Assembly: GCA_040307385.1 (NCBI GenBank)
Contig: JAWRJQ010000014.1
Location: 14,143 to 78,142, forward strand
Source: RUG721 sp040307385
GTDB taxonomy: Bacteria > Actinomycetota > Coriobacteriia > Coriobacteriales > Atopobiaceae
DNA length: 64,000 nucleotides
Direction: 5' to 3'
Made by a program: the position numbers and the translations under genes. The notes beneath the pieces were generated by a model. It searched no databases. It saw nothing but the letters and a program-made list of their open reading frames with translations, and was not told the origin of the DNA. Shown piece after piece: positions 16,998-24,762 of the stretch (positions are counted from its first letter, which is position 1; each line of letters opens with the position of its first letter).

Positions 16998-18779
16998 ATG
17001 GGCATTCTGATCGGGCTCGACAGGATCGGGCACGAGTGGCCTGGCAAGCAGGTGCTCTCGGACGTCACCCTCGGTATCCGCGAGGGCGATCGCGTGGGCC
17101 TCGTAGGCGCCAACGGCGACGGCAAGTCCACGCTCCTCTCGATCATCGCCCGCGACGTGGAGGCCGATTCCGGGGCCGTGACCTGGCGCAACAACATCTC
17201 GGTGGGGTTCATCGGGCAGTCGGACCGGCTTGCAGACGATGACATGGTGAAACGTGCGGTGCTGGGAGATACGCCCGAATACGAGTGGGCCTCCGATAGC
17301 CGCATCCGCTCGATCGTCTCCGAGCTGCTGGAAGGCATTCCCTTCGATGCTCACGTGGGAACGCTCTCGGGCGGCGAGCGGAGACGGTGCGATCTCGCGC
17401 GCGTGCTCATCGGTTCCTGGGATGTGCTGCTGCTCGACGAGCCCACCAACCATCTCGACATGCATGCCATCGCCTGGCTCGCCGCGCACCTGAAAGCGCG
17501 CTGGCCGGAAGGGGAGGGCGCGCTTCTCGTGGTGACCCACGACCGGTGGTTCCTCGACGAGGTGTGCCTGAACATGTGGGAGGTGCACGGCAGGAGGGTC
17601 GATCCCTTCGAGGGCGGCTACTCCGCCTACATCCAGCAGCGCGTGGAGCGCGACCGCATCGCCGCAACCATGGAGGAACGGCGTCAGAACACGCTGCGCA
17701 AGGAACTCAACTGGCTCGCGCACGGCGCGAAGGCGCGCACGTCCAAGTCGAAGTTCCGCATCGACGCCGCGCGGGCCCTGCTCGCCGAGGATCCGCCCGT
17801 ACGCAACAGCGTGGAGCTCAAGCGGCTCGCCGTCTCGCGTCTGGGCAAGCAGGTCATCGAGCTCGAGGGGGTGAGCCTGCTGTTCGGCGGGCGCACGGTG
17901 CTCTCGAACATCTCCTGGATCGTGGGGCCCGGCGATCGCGTTTCGATCCTCGGGGCGAACGGCGTGGGCAAGACGAGCCTGCTGCGCATCATGACGGGGT
18001 TGCTCGCGCCGAGCAGCGGGGCTGTCAGAATCGGTAAATCCGTCAAATTCGGCTGGCTCTCCCAGCAGCTCGACGGCCTTGCGGACAAGGGCGATTGGCG
18101 CGTGCTCGAACTGCTCGCACGCTACAAGCAGAACCTTATGGTGGAGGGCAGGCCCACATCGCCCACGAAGCTGCTCGAGCGGCTGGGGTTCGACGCGGGC
18201 GATATGTCCACGCGCATCGCCGACCTCTCCGGTGGCCAGAAGCGCCGCCTCGCGCTGCTGTGCGTCCTCATCGACGAGCCCAACGTGCTCGTGCTCGATG
18301 AACCGGGCAACGATCTCGATACCGACATGCTCGCCGAGCTTGAATCGCTTCTCGACTCATGGCCCGGCACGCTGCTGCTCGTCACGCACGATCGATACCT
18401 CGCGGAACGCATCGCCGACAACCAGTATGCGCTCATCGATGGAGCGCTTCGCCACGTGCCCGGCGGCGTTGAGGAATACCTGCGTCTGCTCGACGCGAAG
18501 CCCGCGTCCGCCCCGCCCGCCGCTGCGTCGGATGGCACGGCAGCTTCGCAGGGCAGAAGCTCCAATGCGGAGCGCCGTGACAACAAGCGCCGTCTCGATG
18601 CCATAGAGCGCAAGCTCGAGAAGATCAGGCAGGAGCCGCAACGCCTTGCAGATGAGCTCGGCGCCATCGATCCCACCGATTTCGCGGCGCTTCTCGCCAA
18701 GCAGGAGGAGATCGACGCTGCGCGCCGCAGTATCGACGAGCTCGAAAGCGCGTGGCTCGAGCTCATCGATCTGGTGTAA
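16998..18779 (+). CDS. ABC-F family ATPase, Uup-like
   Basis: Second ABC-F protein of the window, about 593 residues. Domain 1: GANGDGKST, LSGGERRR, LLLDEPTNHLD. Domain 2: GANGVGKTS, LSGGQKRR, and VLVLDEPGNDLD, where Gly replaces the usual Thr after DEP. The linker contains RKELNWLAHGAKARTSKSKF, diagnostic of the Uup/TtcA branch. A C-terminal coiled coil (from about 515) resembles the DNA- or RNA-binding end of Uup. Related proteins affect ribosome function and transposon excision. Ribosome site GGGGAGG at 16982-16988. Not closely similar to the first ABC-F in linker or ends. Confidence 0.9.
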   Translation: MGILIGLDRIGHEWPGKQVLSDVTLGIREGDRVGLVGANGDGKSTLLSIIARDVEADSGAVTWRNNISVGFIGQSDRLADDDMVKRAVLGDTPEYEWASDSRIRSIVSELLEGIPFDAHVGTLSGGERRRCDLARVLIGSWDVLLLDEPTNHLDMHAIAWLAAHLKARWPEGEGALLVVTHDRWFLDEVCLNMWEVHGRRVDPFEGGYSAYIQQRVERDRIAATMEERRQNTLRKELNWLAHGAKARTSKSKFRIDAARALLAEDPPVRNSVELKRLAVSRLGKQVIELEGVSLLFGGRTVLSNISWIVGPGDRVSILGANGVGKTSLLRIMTGLLAPSSGAVRIGKSVKFGWLSQQLDGLADKGDWRVLELLARYKQNLMVEGRPTSPTKLLERLGFDAGDMSTRIADLSGGQKRRLALLCVLIDEPNVLVLDEPGNDLDTDMLAELESLLDSWPGTLLLVTHDRYLAERIADNQYALIDGALRHVPGGVEEYLRLLDAKPASAPPAAASDGTAASQGRSSNAERRDNKRRLDAIERKLEKIRQEPQRLADELGAIDPTDFAALLAKQEEIDAARRSIDELESAWLELIDLV

Positions 18780-18822
18780 CCTACCATGGACGGCACGGAA
18801 CCCGAGGAAGGGGCATGCGGGC

Positions 18823-20277
18823 ATGTACGACGTTGTGATCATCGGGGCGGGCGTGTCGGGCGCCGCCTGCGCGCGCGAGCTTTCCAAGCGCAAGCTCTCC
18901 ATCTGCGTGCTCGAGCGGGATGAGGATGTCTGCTGCGGCACCTCCAAGGCTAACTCCGCCATCGTCCATGCGGGCTTCGACGCAGCCACCGGATCGCTTA
19001 TGGCGCGGCTCAACGTGCGGGGCAGCACGCTCATGGGGCCGCTCTGCGCAGACCTCGGCGTCGATCTTCACAACATCGGATCGCTTGTCGTGTGCACCGA
19101 CGAAAGCGGCATGCCCGCGCTCGAAGAGCTGCGCGACAGAGGTGCGGCGAACGGCGTGGAGGGGCTCGAGATCGTCTCGGGGGAGCGTCTCCACGCGCTT
19201 GAGCCCAACCTTGCCGACAGCGTGGTCGCAGCCCTGTGGGCGCCTTCGGCATCCATCGTCAACCCCTTCCAGCTCAACTGGGCGCTCGCCGAGAACGCGC
19301 TGGAGAACGGCGTCGCATTCCACTTCGATACCGAGGTCGTGGGCGTCGTTCGCGAGGACGGCGCATGGAGCGTCCATACGCCGGGCGAGACCTTCCGCAC
19401 GCGCTGCGTCATCAACGCTGCAGGCGTCTACGCCGATGTCATCCACAACATGGTCTCGCCCGACACGATGGATATCGTGCCGCGCCGGGGCCAGTATTTC
19501 GTGCTCGATACCTCGGCAGGGCGCCACGTGCGCCATACGGTCTTCCAGCTGCCCACCAAGCTCGGCAAGGGCGTGCTCGTCACGCCCACGACCGCCGGGA
19601 ACCTGCTCGTGGGCCCCACGGCCGAGGACATCGACGATAGGGAAGGCACCGACACCACCGCCGAGGGCATCCGGGAGCTTCTCGCCAAGGCGGCTTTGAG
19701 CGTGAAGGACATTCCCTTCCGCGAAACCATCACCTCGTTCTCGGGGCTGCGCGCCCACCGCGCCGAGCACGACTTCCTGATCGGCGAGGCGGCGGGAGCG
19801 CCCGGCTTCATCGATTGCGCTGCCATCGAGTCGCCGGGGCTTTCCGCGGCGCCCGCCATCGGCGAGATGGTCGCCGATATCGTGGATGGCATCCTCAAGC
19901 CCGCGCTGCGCGATGACTTCATCGCCACGCGTGCGGGCATACCGAACGTCGAGTGGATCGGGGCGAAGGACTGGGAGGCGCTCATCGCCGAGGATCCCGC
20001 GTACGGCCGCGTTGTCTGCCGATGCCGTAAGGTCACCGAAGCGCAGATCGTCTCCGCCATCCATCATCCGCTCGGCGCCCGCTCGCTCGACGGCGTCAAG
20101 CGTCGCACCGAGGCGTGCATGGGCCGCTGCCAGGCGGGGTTCTGCACGCCAAAGATCATGGAGATCCTCGACCGCGAGCTCGCCGACCTCTCCTTCGACG
20201 GGATCACCAAGGCGGGCCCGGGATCGGAGCTGATCGTCGGGCGCGATAAGGAGCTGGACGGAGGCGATCGCTCATGA
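18823..20277 (+). CDS. FAD-dependent oxidoreductase with C-terminal [2Fe-2S] BFD-like domain (GlpA-like)
   Basis: About 484 residues. An N-terminal dinucleotide fold (IIGAGVSGAACARELSK) and the DAO-family motif TSKANSAIVHAGFD indicate a glycerol-3-phosphate or 2-hydroxyacid dehydrogenase fold. The C-terminus has cysteine motifs CRCRKVTEAQI and CMGRCQAGFC, a BFD-type iron-sulfur binding domain as in anaerobic GlpA. ATG 18823 is nine bases after GAGGAAGGGG. With the next two genes it forms the three-gene set common in anaerobes. No glycerol kinase or glycerol facilitator is nearby, so glycerol-3-phosphate as substrate is likely but unproven. Confidence 0.82.
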   Translation: MYDVVIIGAGVSGAACARELSKRKLSICVLERDEDVCCGTSKANSAIVHAGFDAATGSLMARLNVRGSTLMGPLCADLGVDLHNIGSLVVCTDESGMPALEELRDRGAANGVEGLEIVSGERLHALEPNLADSVVAALWAPSASIVNPFQLNWALAENALENGVAFHFDTEVVGVVREDGAWSVHTPGETFRTRCVINAAGVYADVIHNMVSPDTMDIVPRRGQYFVLDTSAGRHVRHTVFQLPTKLGKGVLVTPTTAGNLLVGPTAEDIDDREGTDTTAEGIRELLAKAALSVKDIPFRETITSFSGLRAHRAEHDFLIGEAAGAPGFIDCAAIESPGLSAAPAIGEMVADIVDGILKPALRDDFIATRAGIPNVEWIGAKDWEALIAEDPAYGRVVCRCRKVTEAQIVSAIHHPLGARSLDGVKRRTEACMGRCQAGFCTPKIMEILDRELADLSFDGITKAGPGSELIVGRDKELDGGDRS

Positions 20278-21539
20278 CGAGATCGTACGAAATCGTCGTG
20301 ATCGGCGGAGGCCCTGCAGGGCTTGCCGCCGCCATCGCAGCACGCGATGCGGGATGCGCCTCGATTCTCGTGATCGAGCGCGACCGCGAGTTAGGCGGCA
20401 TCCTCAACCAGTGCATCCACAACGGCTTCGGCCTCATCACCTTCGACGAGGAGCTCACGGGCCCCGAGTATGCGGCACGGTTCGAGGAGCTCGCGCTCCA
20501 AGGCGGCATCGATGTCATGCTCGATGCCATGGTCATCGACGTTTCGACCGACAAGCTGGTCACAGCGGTGAGCTTGGATGAGGGCATGGTGTTCATCCAG
20601 GCGCAGGCCATCGTGCTCGCCATGGGATGCCGCGAGCGTCCGCGCGGGGCGCTCAACATCCCCGGGTTCCGCCCTGCGGGCATCTACAGTGCGGGAACGG
20701 CCCAACGCCTCGTCAACATCGAGGGATTCATGCCCGGGCGCGAGGTCGTCATCTTGGGTTCGGGCGACATCGGCCTCATCATGGCGCGCCGCATGACCCT
20801 CGAAGGGGCGCATGTGGCCTGCGTCGCCGAGCTCATGCCCTATTCGGGCGGCCTCACGCGCAACATCGTGCAGTGCCTCGACGACTTCGGCATTCCGCTG
20901 CTGCTCAGCCATACGGTCGTGCGCATCGAGGGTCGCAAGCGCGTTGAATCCGTCACCATCGCCGAGGTGGACGGGAAGGGCTCGCCCATCCCCGGCACCG
21001 AAACCGTCTACCCGTGCGACACGCTGCTGCTCTCGGTCGGCCTCATCCCCGAGAACGAGCTCTCGTTGGCAGCGGGCGTGGAGCTCTCTCCCGTCACCCG
21101 GGGCCCCGTGGTGAATGAGAGGCTCGAAACCACGGTGGACGGCATCTTCGCGGCGGGAAACGTTCTGCACGTGCATGACCTGGTCGACTATGTGTCGCAG
21201 GAAGCTGCCGTTGCAGGCCGCAACGCGGCTGCCTACGTGGGAGGCGGACGCGGAGAGGACGGCGCCTCGATGGACATCGTCGTCTCAGACGGCATCCGCT
21301 ACACGGTGCCGCAGGTCGTAGATCCCGCGCGCATGCCCGACGAGCTCACCGTGCGCTTCCGCGTGGACGGGGTGTATGAGAACCGATTCGTCTCGGTCTA
21401 CCTCGATGACGAGCGCATCTACCACCGCAAGCGCCTGATCATGGCTCCGGGTGAGATGGAGCAGGTCATCCTCAGGCAGAAGGATCTGCTCGCACGACCC
21501 GGCGTCGCATCGATCAGCTTCAAGCTCGAGGAGGCATAG
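20274..21539 (+). CDS. NAD(P)/FAD-dependent oxidoreductase (GlpB-like electron transfer partner)
   Basis: About 421 residues with two dinucleotide folds (VVIGGGPAGLAAAIAARDAG near the start and VVILGSGDIGLIMARR around residue 160) and AMGCRERPRG and AAGNVLHVHDLVDY motifs typical of pyridine-nucleotide disulfide oxidoreductase folds without a redox-active CxxC pair near the flavin. Its start overlaps the upstream flavoprotein by four bases and it ends three bases before the DUF1667 gene. It probably passes electrons from the GlpA-like subunit to NAD(P) or a carrier. Confidence 0.82.
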   Translation: MTRSYEIVVIGGGPAGLAAAIAARDAGCASILVIERDRELGGILNQCIHNGFGLITFDEELTGPEYAARFEELALQGGIDVMLDAMVIDVSTDKLVTAVSLDEGMVFIQAQAIVLAMGCRERPRGALNIPGFRPAGIYSAGTAQRLVNIEGFMPGREVVILGSGDIGLIMARRMTLEGAHVACVAELMPYSGGLTRNIVQCLDDFGIPLLLSHTVVRIEGRKRVESVTIAEVDGKGSPIPGTETVYPCDTLLLSVGLIPENELSLAAGVELSPVTRGPVVNERLETTVDGIFAAGNVLHVHDLVDYVSQEAAVAGRNAAAYVGGGRGEDGASMDIVVSDGIRYTVPQVVDPARMPDELTVRFRVDGVYENRFVSVYLDDERIYHRKRLIMAPGEMEQVILRQKDLLARPGVASISFKLEEA

Positions 21540-21542
21540 GTC

Positions 21543-21902
21543 ATGGAGGCAATCCATCTTACCTGCATCAGGTGTCCGCGCGGCTGCCAGCTCGACGTTG
21601 CGGTCGAGAACGGCGCGGTTGTCTCGGTCACGGGAAATGCCTGCAAGCGGGGTGAGACGTACGCGCAGACGGAGGCCGTCAACCCCATGCGCGCAGTCAC
21701 CTCGTCCGTTCCCGTGGAAGGCAGCGCGACAGCGCGCATGGTCTCGGTCAAGACGGCGAGCGATGTGCCGAAATCCAAAGTGCGCGAGGTCGTCGCATCG
21801 CTTAAGGGCGTCACGGTGTCGGCTCCCGTCGCCATCGGCGATGTGGTGGTATCCGACGTATGCGGAACGGGCGTGGACATCGTCGCCACGAGAAGCGCCT
21901 AG
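21543..21902 (+). CDS. DUF1667 family small cysteine-rich protein
   Basis: 119 residues. The N-terminus has CIRCPRGCQLDV and a later ACKRG, four cysteines suited to binding an iron-sulfur cluster or zinc. Members almost always follow the two flavoproteins encoded upstream, as here, and probably act as a small electron-carrying subunit of that complex, functionally replacing GlpC. The stop codon overlaps the convergent MGMT-like gene by three to four bases. Confidence 0.85.
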   Translation: MEAIHLTCIRCPRGCQLDVAVENGAVVSVTGNACKRGETYAQTEAVNPMRAVTSSVPVEGSATARMVSVKTASDVPKSKVREVVASLKGVTVSAPVAIGDVVVSDVCGTGVDIVATRSA

Positions 21903-22210
21903 AGTTCCCAGGTGCAGGCCTCCATATCGACATGGTCGGCGTCTTTGAAGGAGACGCCCTCATCTGCAAGCATCTGTTTCTGCACGTCGGGACCGCCGAA
22001 GGCGAATCCCGGAGCGAGCGACCCGTCCTTGAACACCACGCGATGGCAGGGTACGCCGCCGGCCATGCCGGGGCTCGCGTGCATGGCGAAGCCGACGAAC
22101 CGTGCTTTGCGGGGAGCTCCCGCCAGCCGCGCCACCTGCCCGTAGCTTGCCACGCGGCCCTCGGGTATCTGCCGCACGATGTCGTACACCAGATTGAAGA
22201 ACGAATCCAT
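21899..22210 (-). CDS. MGMT-family protein (alkyltransferase-like, single domain)
   Basis: 103 residues equal to only the C-terminal DNA-binding domain of O6-alkylguanine-DNA alkyltransferases. It contains GRVASYGQVARLAG (helix-turn-helix) and VPCHRV with the acceptor cysteine Cys55. Alkyltransferase-like (ATL) proteins share this short form but usually carry Trp at the Cys position; here the Cys is kept, so true alkyl transfer remains possible. Ribosome site GGAGGG 13 to 8 bases before ATG. Divergent from the hydrolase gene at 22275 and convergent with DUF1667. Confidence 0.85.
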   Translation of the reverse strand: MDSFFNLVYDIVRQIPEGRVASYGQVARLAGAPRKARFVGFAMHASPGMAGGVPCHRVVFKDGSLAPGFAFGGPDVQKQMLADEGVSFKDADHVDMEACTWEL

Positions 22211-22274
22211 AGAACTGCCCTCCGATTTCGTGTATATCTATGACGGTAGCATGTTTCGTCGAAGGGGGAGGATC

Positions 22275-22847
22275 ATGCAGCTCGACGCGCAGCGCAGCGC
22301 GCTCATCGTCATCGATGCCATCGACTCGGTGCACGACGAAGAGGATACGGTCTATGCGGCGGAGATCAGTTCCGAGATGGCGGCATTTCGCACCAACGTC
22401 GCCCGTACGGTCAATCTTGCGCATCGGGCGGGCCTGCCCGTTCTCTTCTGCAACGACGAGCACATCGAGGGGCTCGATCGCGAGCTCGAGATCTGGGGGC
22501 CGCACGGCATCAAGGGCGGCACGCGCATCTTTCCCGAGATCGCCGTCGGCGAGAGCGATTTCATCATCCCCAAACGCCGTTACTCGGGATTCTTCCAGAC
22601 CGATCTCGACTTGACCCTGCGCGAGCTCGGCGCGGATACCCTCATCGTCGTCGGATGCGATACCAACGTCTGCGTGCTCCATACGCTCGCCGACGCCTTC
22701 TACCGCACCTACAAGACGATCGTGGTGGGGGAGGCCACCATCACGTTTCTCGGCGTCGGAACGCAGGATGGGGCGCTCGACATGTTCAGGGCATGCTATG
22801 GCTCCGACATAGTTTCTGTAGAAGAACTGAAGTCGATGCTTGCATAG
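22275..22847 (+). CDS. Isochorismatase-family cysteine hydrolase
   Basis: About 190 residues with the Asp-Lys-Cys triad of the family: Asp14 (VIDAID), Lys100 (FIIPKRRYSGF) and Cys133 (GCDTNVCVLHT). Family members hydrolyse nicotinamide, N-carbamoyl compounds or isochorismate. The KRRYSGFFQTDL segment resembles nicotinamidase/ureidoamidase-like members more than true isochorismatases, but the substrate cannot be assigned. ATG 22275 follows a strong GGGGGAGGA site. A monocistronic gene just before the tRNA promoter. Confidence 0.85.
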   Translation: MQLDAQRSALIVIDAIDSVHDEEDTVYAAEISSEMAAFRTNVARTVNLAHRAGLPVLFCNDEHIEGLDRELEIWGPHGIKGGTRIFPEIAVGESDFIIPKRRYSGFFQTDLDLTLRELGADTLIVVGCDTNVCVLHTLADAFYRTYKTIVVGEATITFLGVGTQDGALDMFRACYGSDIVSVEELKSMLA

Positions 22848-22867
22848 TTTTCTGTGACGGGTATAAT
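22840..22867 (+). promoter_or_regulatory. Promoter of tRNA-Pro
   Basis: A perfect TATAAT (22862-22867) with TTGCAT (22840-22845) 16 bases upstream; the mature tRNA begins 12 bases after the -10 box. The -35 overlaps the end of the hydrolase gene. Confidence 0.75.
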
Positions 22868-22879
22868 CTTCTGTGCTTT

Positions 22880-22958
<79 letters not shown>

Positions 22959-22965
22959 GAACAGC

Positions 22966-23000
22966 AGATGGGACGGCAACAATGCCGTCCCATCTTTTTT
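22966..23000 (+). terminator. Intrinsic terminator after tRNA-Pro
   Basis: A perfect 13-base-pair stem (22966-22978 with 22983-22995) around a four-base ACAA loop, followed by a run of six T (22995-23000). Confidence 0.92.
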
Positions 23001-23011
23001 CAAGCGCCAAT

Positions 23012-23033
23012 CATCCCATAGGCATCCCATAGG
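23012..23033 (+). repeat. Tandem 11-base repeat (two units)
   Basis: CATCCCATAGG occurs twice back to back (23012-23022, 23023-23033), just after the tRNA terminator. Role unknown; possibly part of an integrase arm site or chance. Confidence 0.8.
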
Positions 23034-23173
23034 CGTTTTCCAGCTATTCGATAAAGCGGTATGTTTGTGCGCTTGCGACTATGCTAGATATTGCAGTACC
23101 GCTGATACGTTCGCACGAAGCATCGAGGCTATGTCAGGGCTTGTGTCGGGTGGGTGATGCGAATACCAGCAAC

Positions 23174-23197
23174 CACCGCCAGCACCGGTGTTTTTTT
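23174..23197 (+). terminator. Weak intrinsic terminator-like hairpin
   Basis: CACCG (23174-23178) pairs with CGGTG (23186-23190), then seven T. The stem is only five pairs, and no gene reads into it except possible readthrough from the tRNA. Confidence 0.35.
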
Positions 23198-23285
23198 GTT
23201 GTAAAAATGAGGGATAATTACAAAAGAGCAGGTAGAAATGCTAACAAACCATATTGCGCGCGTCTGGGGTCAAGAGGTTGCCGGC

Positions 23286-23309
23286 TCGAATCCAGTCCAC
23301 CCGACCAGA
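23286..23309 (+). repeat. Direct repeat copy 2: partial, degenerate tRNA-Pro 3' half (putative att site)
   Basis: 24 bases identical to 22935-22958. Similarity extends leftward with mismatches to about 23262, covering the anticodon loop region (TGGGGTCAAG is shared), but no 5' half of a tRNA precedes it, so it cannot fold as a tRNA. This suggests an attachment-site scar. Confidence 0.8.
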
Positions 23310-23679
23310 TCTTACGGGGTCAGAGGTATGCATTTCCGGCCTTTATTCTTTTTCGAGCTGCGAAATGCACCCTCATGCGCATCCGTCCGTAAAATGGAAT
23401 CGTCTCATTCCAACGGCCTGTGCCACGCAAGGAGCCTGTCTTTAAGGGTTGCAAGGCATCTTAGGGGCAGAAAACGCAGGAATAAGTCGCTGCGCTGTCA
23501 TGCTTGCGCGTCGTTGATCGGGCATGCCATCCCCGTGCGGGAATCATTGTCGAGAGGTGGCGGTTCCGTCTTGGTCGATTTTTCGAGACAGCAAAGTGCT
23601 TGATGCTGTCCCGAATAAACGACCGAGACGGGCACGATCCGTTTTCCCGCCGCTTTGATGAAAAAATACTGATTATAGT

Positions 23680-23708
23680 TTGCTTAGGTTAACTTTTATG
23701 TGTATGAT
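23680..23708 (+). promoter_or_regulatory. Promoter of the metal ABC transporter operon
   Basis: TTGCTT (23680-23685), a 17-base spacer and TATGAT (23703-23708, five of six consensus bases), 55 bases before the start codon at 23764. AGAAGG at 23751-23756 is the ribosome site. Confidence 0.6.
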
Positions 23709-23724
23709 GGTCTTATAAAAGTTA
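23684..23724. promoter_or_regulatory. Operator-like inverted repeat, probable metalloregulator site
   Basis: TAACTTTTAT (23690-23699) and its exact complement ATAAAAGTTA (23715-23724) flank the -10 box. The left arm begins within TTAGGTTAAC (23684-23693), which resembles a half-site of the DtxR/IdeR/MntR consensus. Placement over the promoter fits repression when metal is sufficient. The regulator gene is not in this window. Confidence 0.5.
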
Positions 23725-23763
23725 GCTCAATCTTACTTTGATCGTTAGAAAGAAGGTAATCCT

Positions 23764-24762
23764 ATGACGCAGCTCGCCAAACGACAGCAATCCAGCCCAG
23801 GCGTGTTCAGGCTCGCCATTGCCCCCTGCCTGTTCCTCCTCACGGTCGTCCTCGTCGCGTACGGTATGTTGACCGGGTGCTCGTCCCGAGAAGACCAGTC
23901 GCCCGCTGCCCAGCACGCGATCGGGGGGCGCCCGGTTGTCCTGACGACCTTCACGGTGATCCAGGACATGGCGCAGCGGGTTGCCGGCGACTATCTCGAT
24001 GTTCAGTCCATCACAAAGCCCGGTGCGGAGATCCACGACTACGAGCCTACTCCCGAGGACATCGCCCGTGCGTCGGAAGTCGATCTGGTTTTGGACAACG
24101 GCCTAGGACTCGAGCGCTGGTTCGATCGTTTCATGGCGGACTCGAACGCACGCCGCGTCGACCTCTCCGAGGGTGTCGAGCCGATGGAGATCGCCGATGG
24201 CGAATACCAGGGCAATGCCAATCCCCATGCGTGGATGTCCCCTCGCAACGGCATGATCTATGTAGATAACATCGTGAAGGCCTTCTGCGAGCTCGACCCC
24301 GAGCATGCCGATGAGTACAGGGCAAACGGCGAAGCGTACAAGGCCCAGATCCAGGCAGTGGCCGATGAGCTCGAGCGCGGGCTTGCCGACCTGCCCCAGA
24401 ACATGCGCACGCTTGTGACCTGCGAGGGAGCGTTCTCCTACCTCTGCCGCGATGCCGGACTCGAAGAGGTCTACCTGTGGCCGGTGAATGCCGAGAACGA
24501 GGGTACGCCCCAGCAGGTAGCGTCCGTCATCGAGCAGGTCCGTGCAGCCGGCGTACCCACCGTGTTCTGTGAATCGACGGTGAGTCCCAAGGCCATGCAG
24601 CAGGTTGCGGACGAGACGGGCGCCGTGCTGCTCACCGATGCCGATCATGTGCTCTACGTCGATTCCCTTTCGGAAGCAGACGGCCCCGTACCCAGCTATC
24701 TTGAGCTGCTCAAGCATGATGTGCGCGTGATCGTCGAAGGACTGACGGGAGGGGAGTCATGA
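23764..24762 (+). CDS. Metal ABC transporter substrate-binding lipoprotein (Mn/Fe type)
   Basis: About 332 residues. An N-terminal hydrophobic segment ends in the lipobox LTGC (Cys39), so the protein is anchored outside the membrane. Metal ligands expected for cluster A-I binding proteins are present: His91 (EIHDYEPTP), His155 (NPHAWMSP), Glu221 (CEGAFSYL) and Asp300 (YVDSLS). The Glu in place of a third His, and no His-rich loop, favour Mn2+ or Fe2+ over Zn2+. It overlaps the ATPase gene by four bases. First gene of a three-gene operon behind an operator-like repeat. Confidence 0.9.
   Translation: MTQLAKRQQSSPGVFRLAIAPCLFLLTVVLVAYGMLTGCSSREDQSPAAQHAIGGRPVVLTTFTVIQDMAQRVAGDYLDVQSITKPGAEIHDYEPTPEDIARASEVDLVLDNGLGLERWFDRFMADSNARRVDLSEGVEPMEIADGEYQGNANPHAWMSPRNGMIYVDNIVKAFCELDPEHADEYRANGEAYKAQIQAVADELERGLADLPQNMRTLVTCEGAFSYLCRDAGLEEVYLWPVNAENEGTPQQVASVIEQVRAAGVPTVFCESTVSPKAMQQVADETGAVLLTDADHVLYVDSLSEADGPVPSYLELLKHDVRVIVEGLTGGES

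Larger units (their letters stand above)
23001..23763. other. AT-richer intergenic region with tRNA-derived repeat; no gene recognised
   Basis: About 760 bases with lower GC than the flanks. Several short open frames exist (for example 23081-23392) but none shows family motifs, a good ribosome site or the codon pattern of its neighbours. The region contains an 11-base tandem repeat, a second tRNA-Pro 3' end, a weak terminator-like hairpin, an 8-base inverted repeat (23329-23336 with 23362-23369), and at its right end the promoter and operator of the metal transporter. I read it as remnant DNA of a lost integrated element. Confidence 0.6.

Noticed and set aside
23262..23306. Second tRNA-Pro gene
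   Set aside because: Only the 3' portion resembles a tRNA; there is no acceptor 5' strand or D arm, so it cannot form a cloverleaf.
23081..23392. Open frame of 103 codons spanning the second tRNA-Pro-like copy
   Set aside because: It reads through the att-like repeat, has no ribosome site and shows no family motif. Treated as non-coding remnant DNA.
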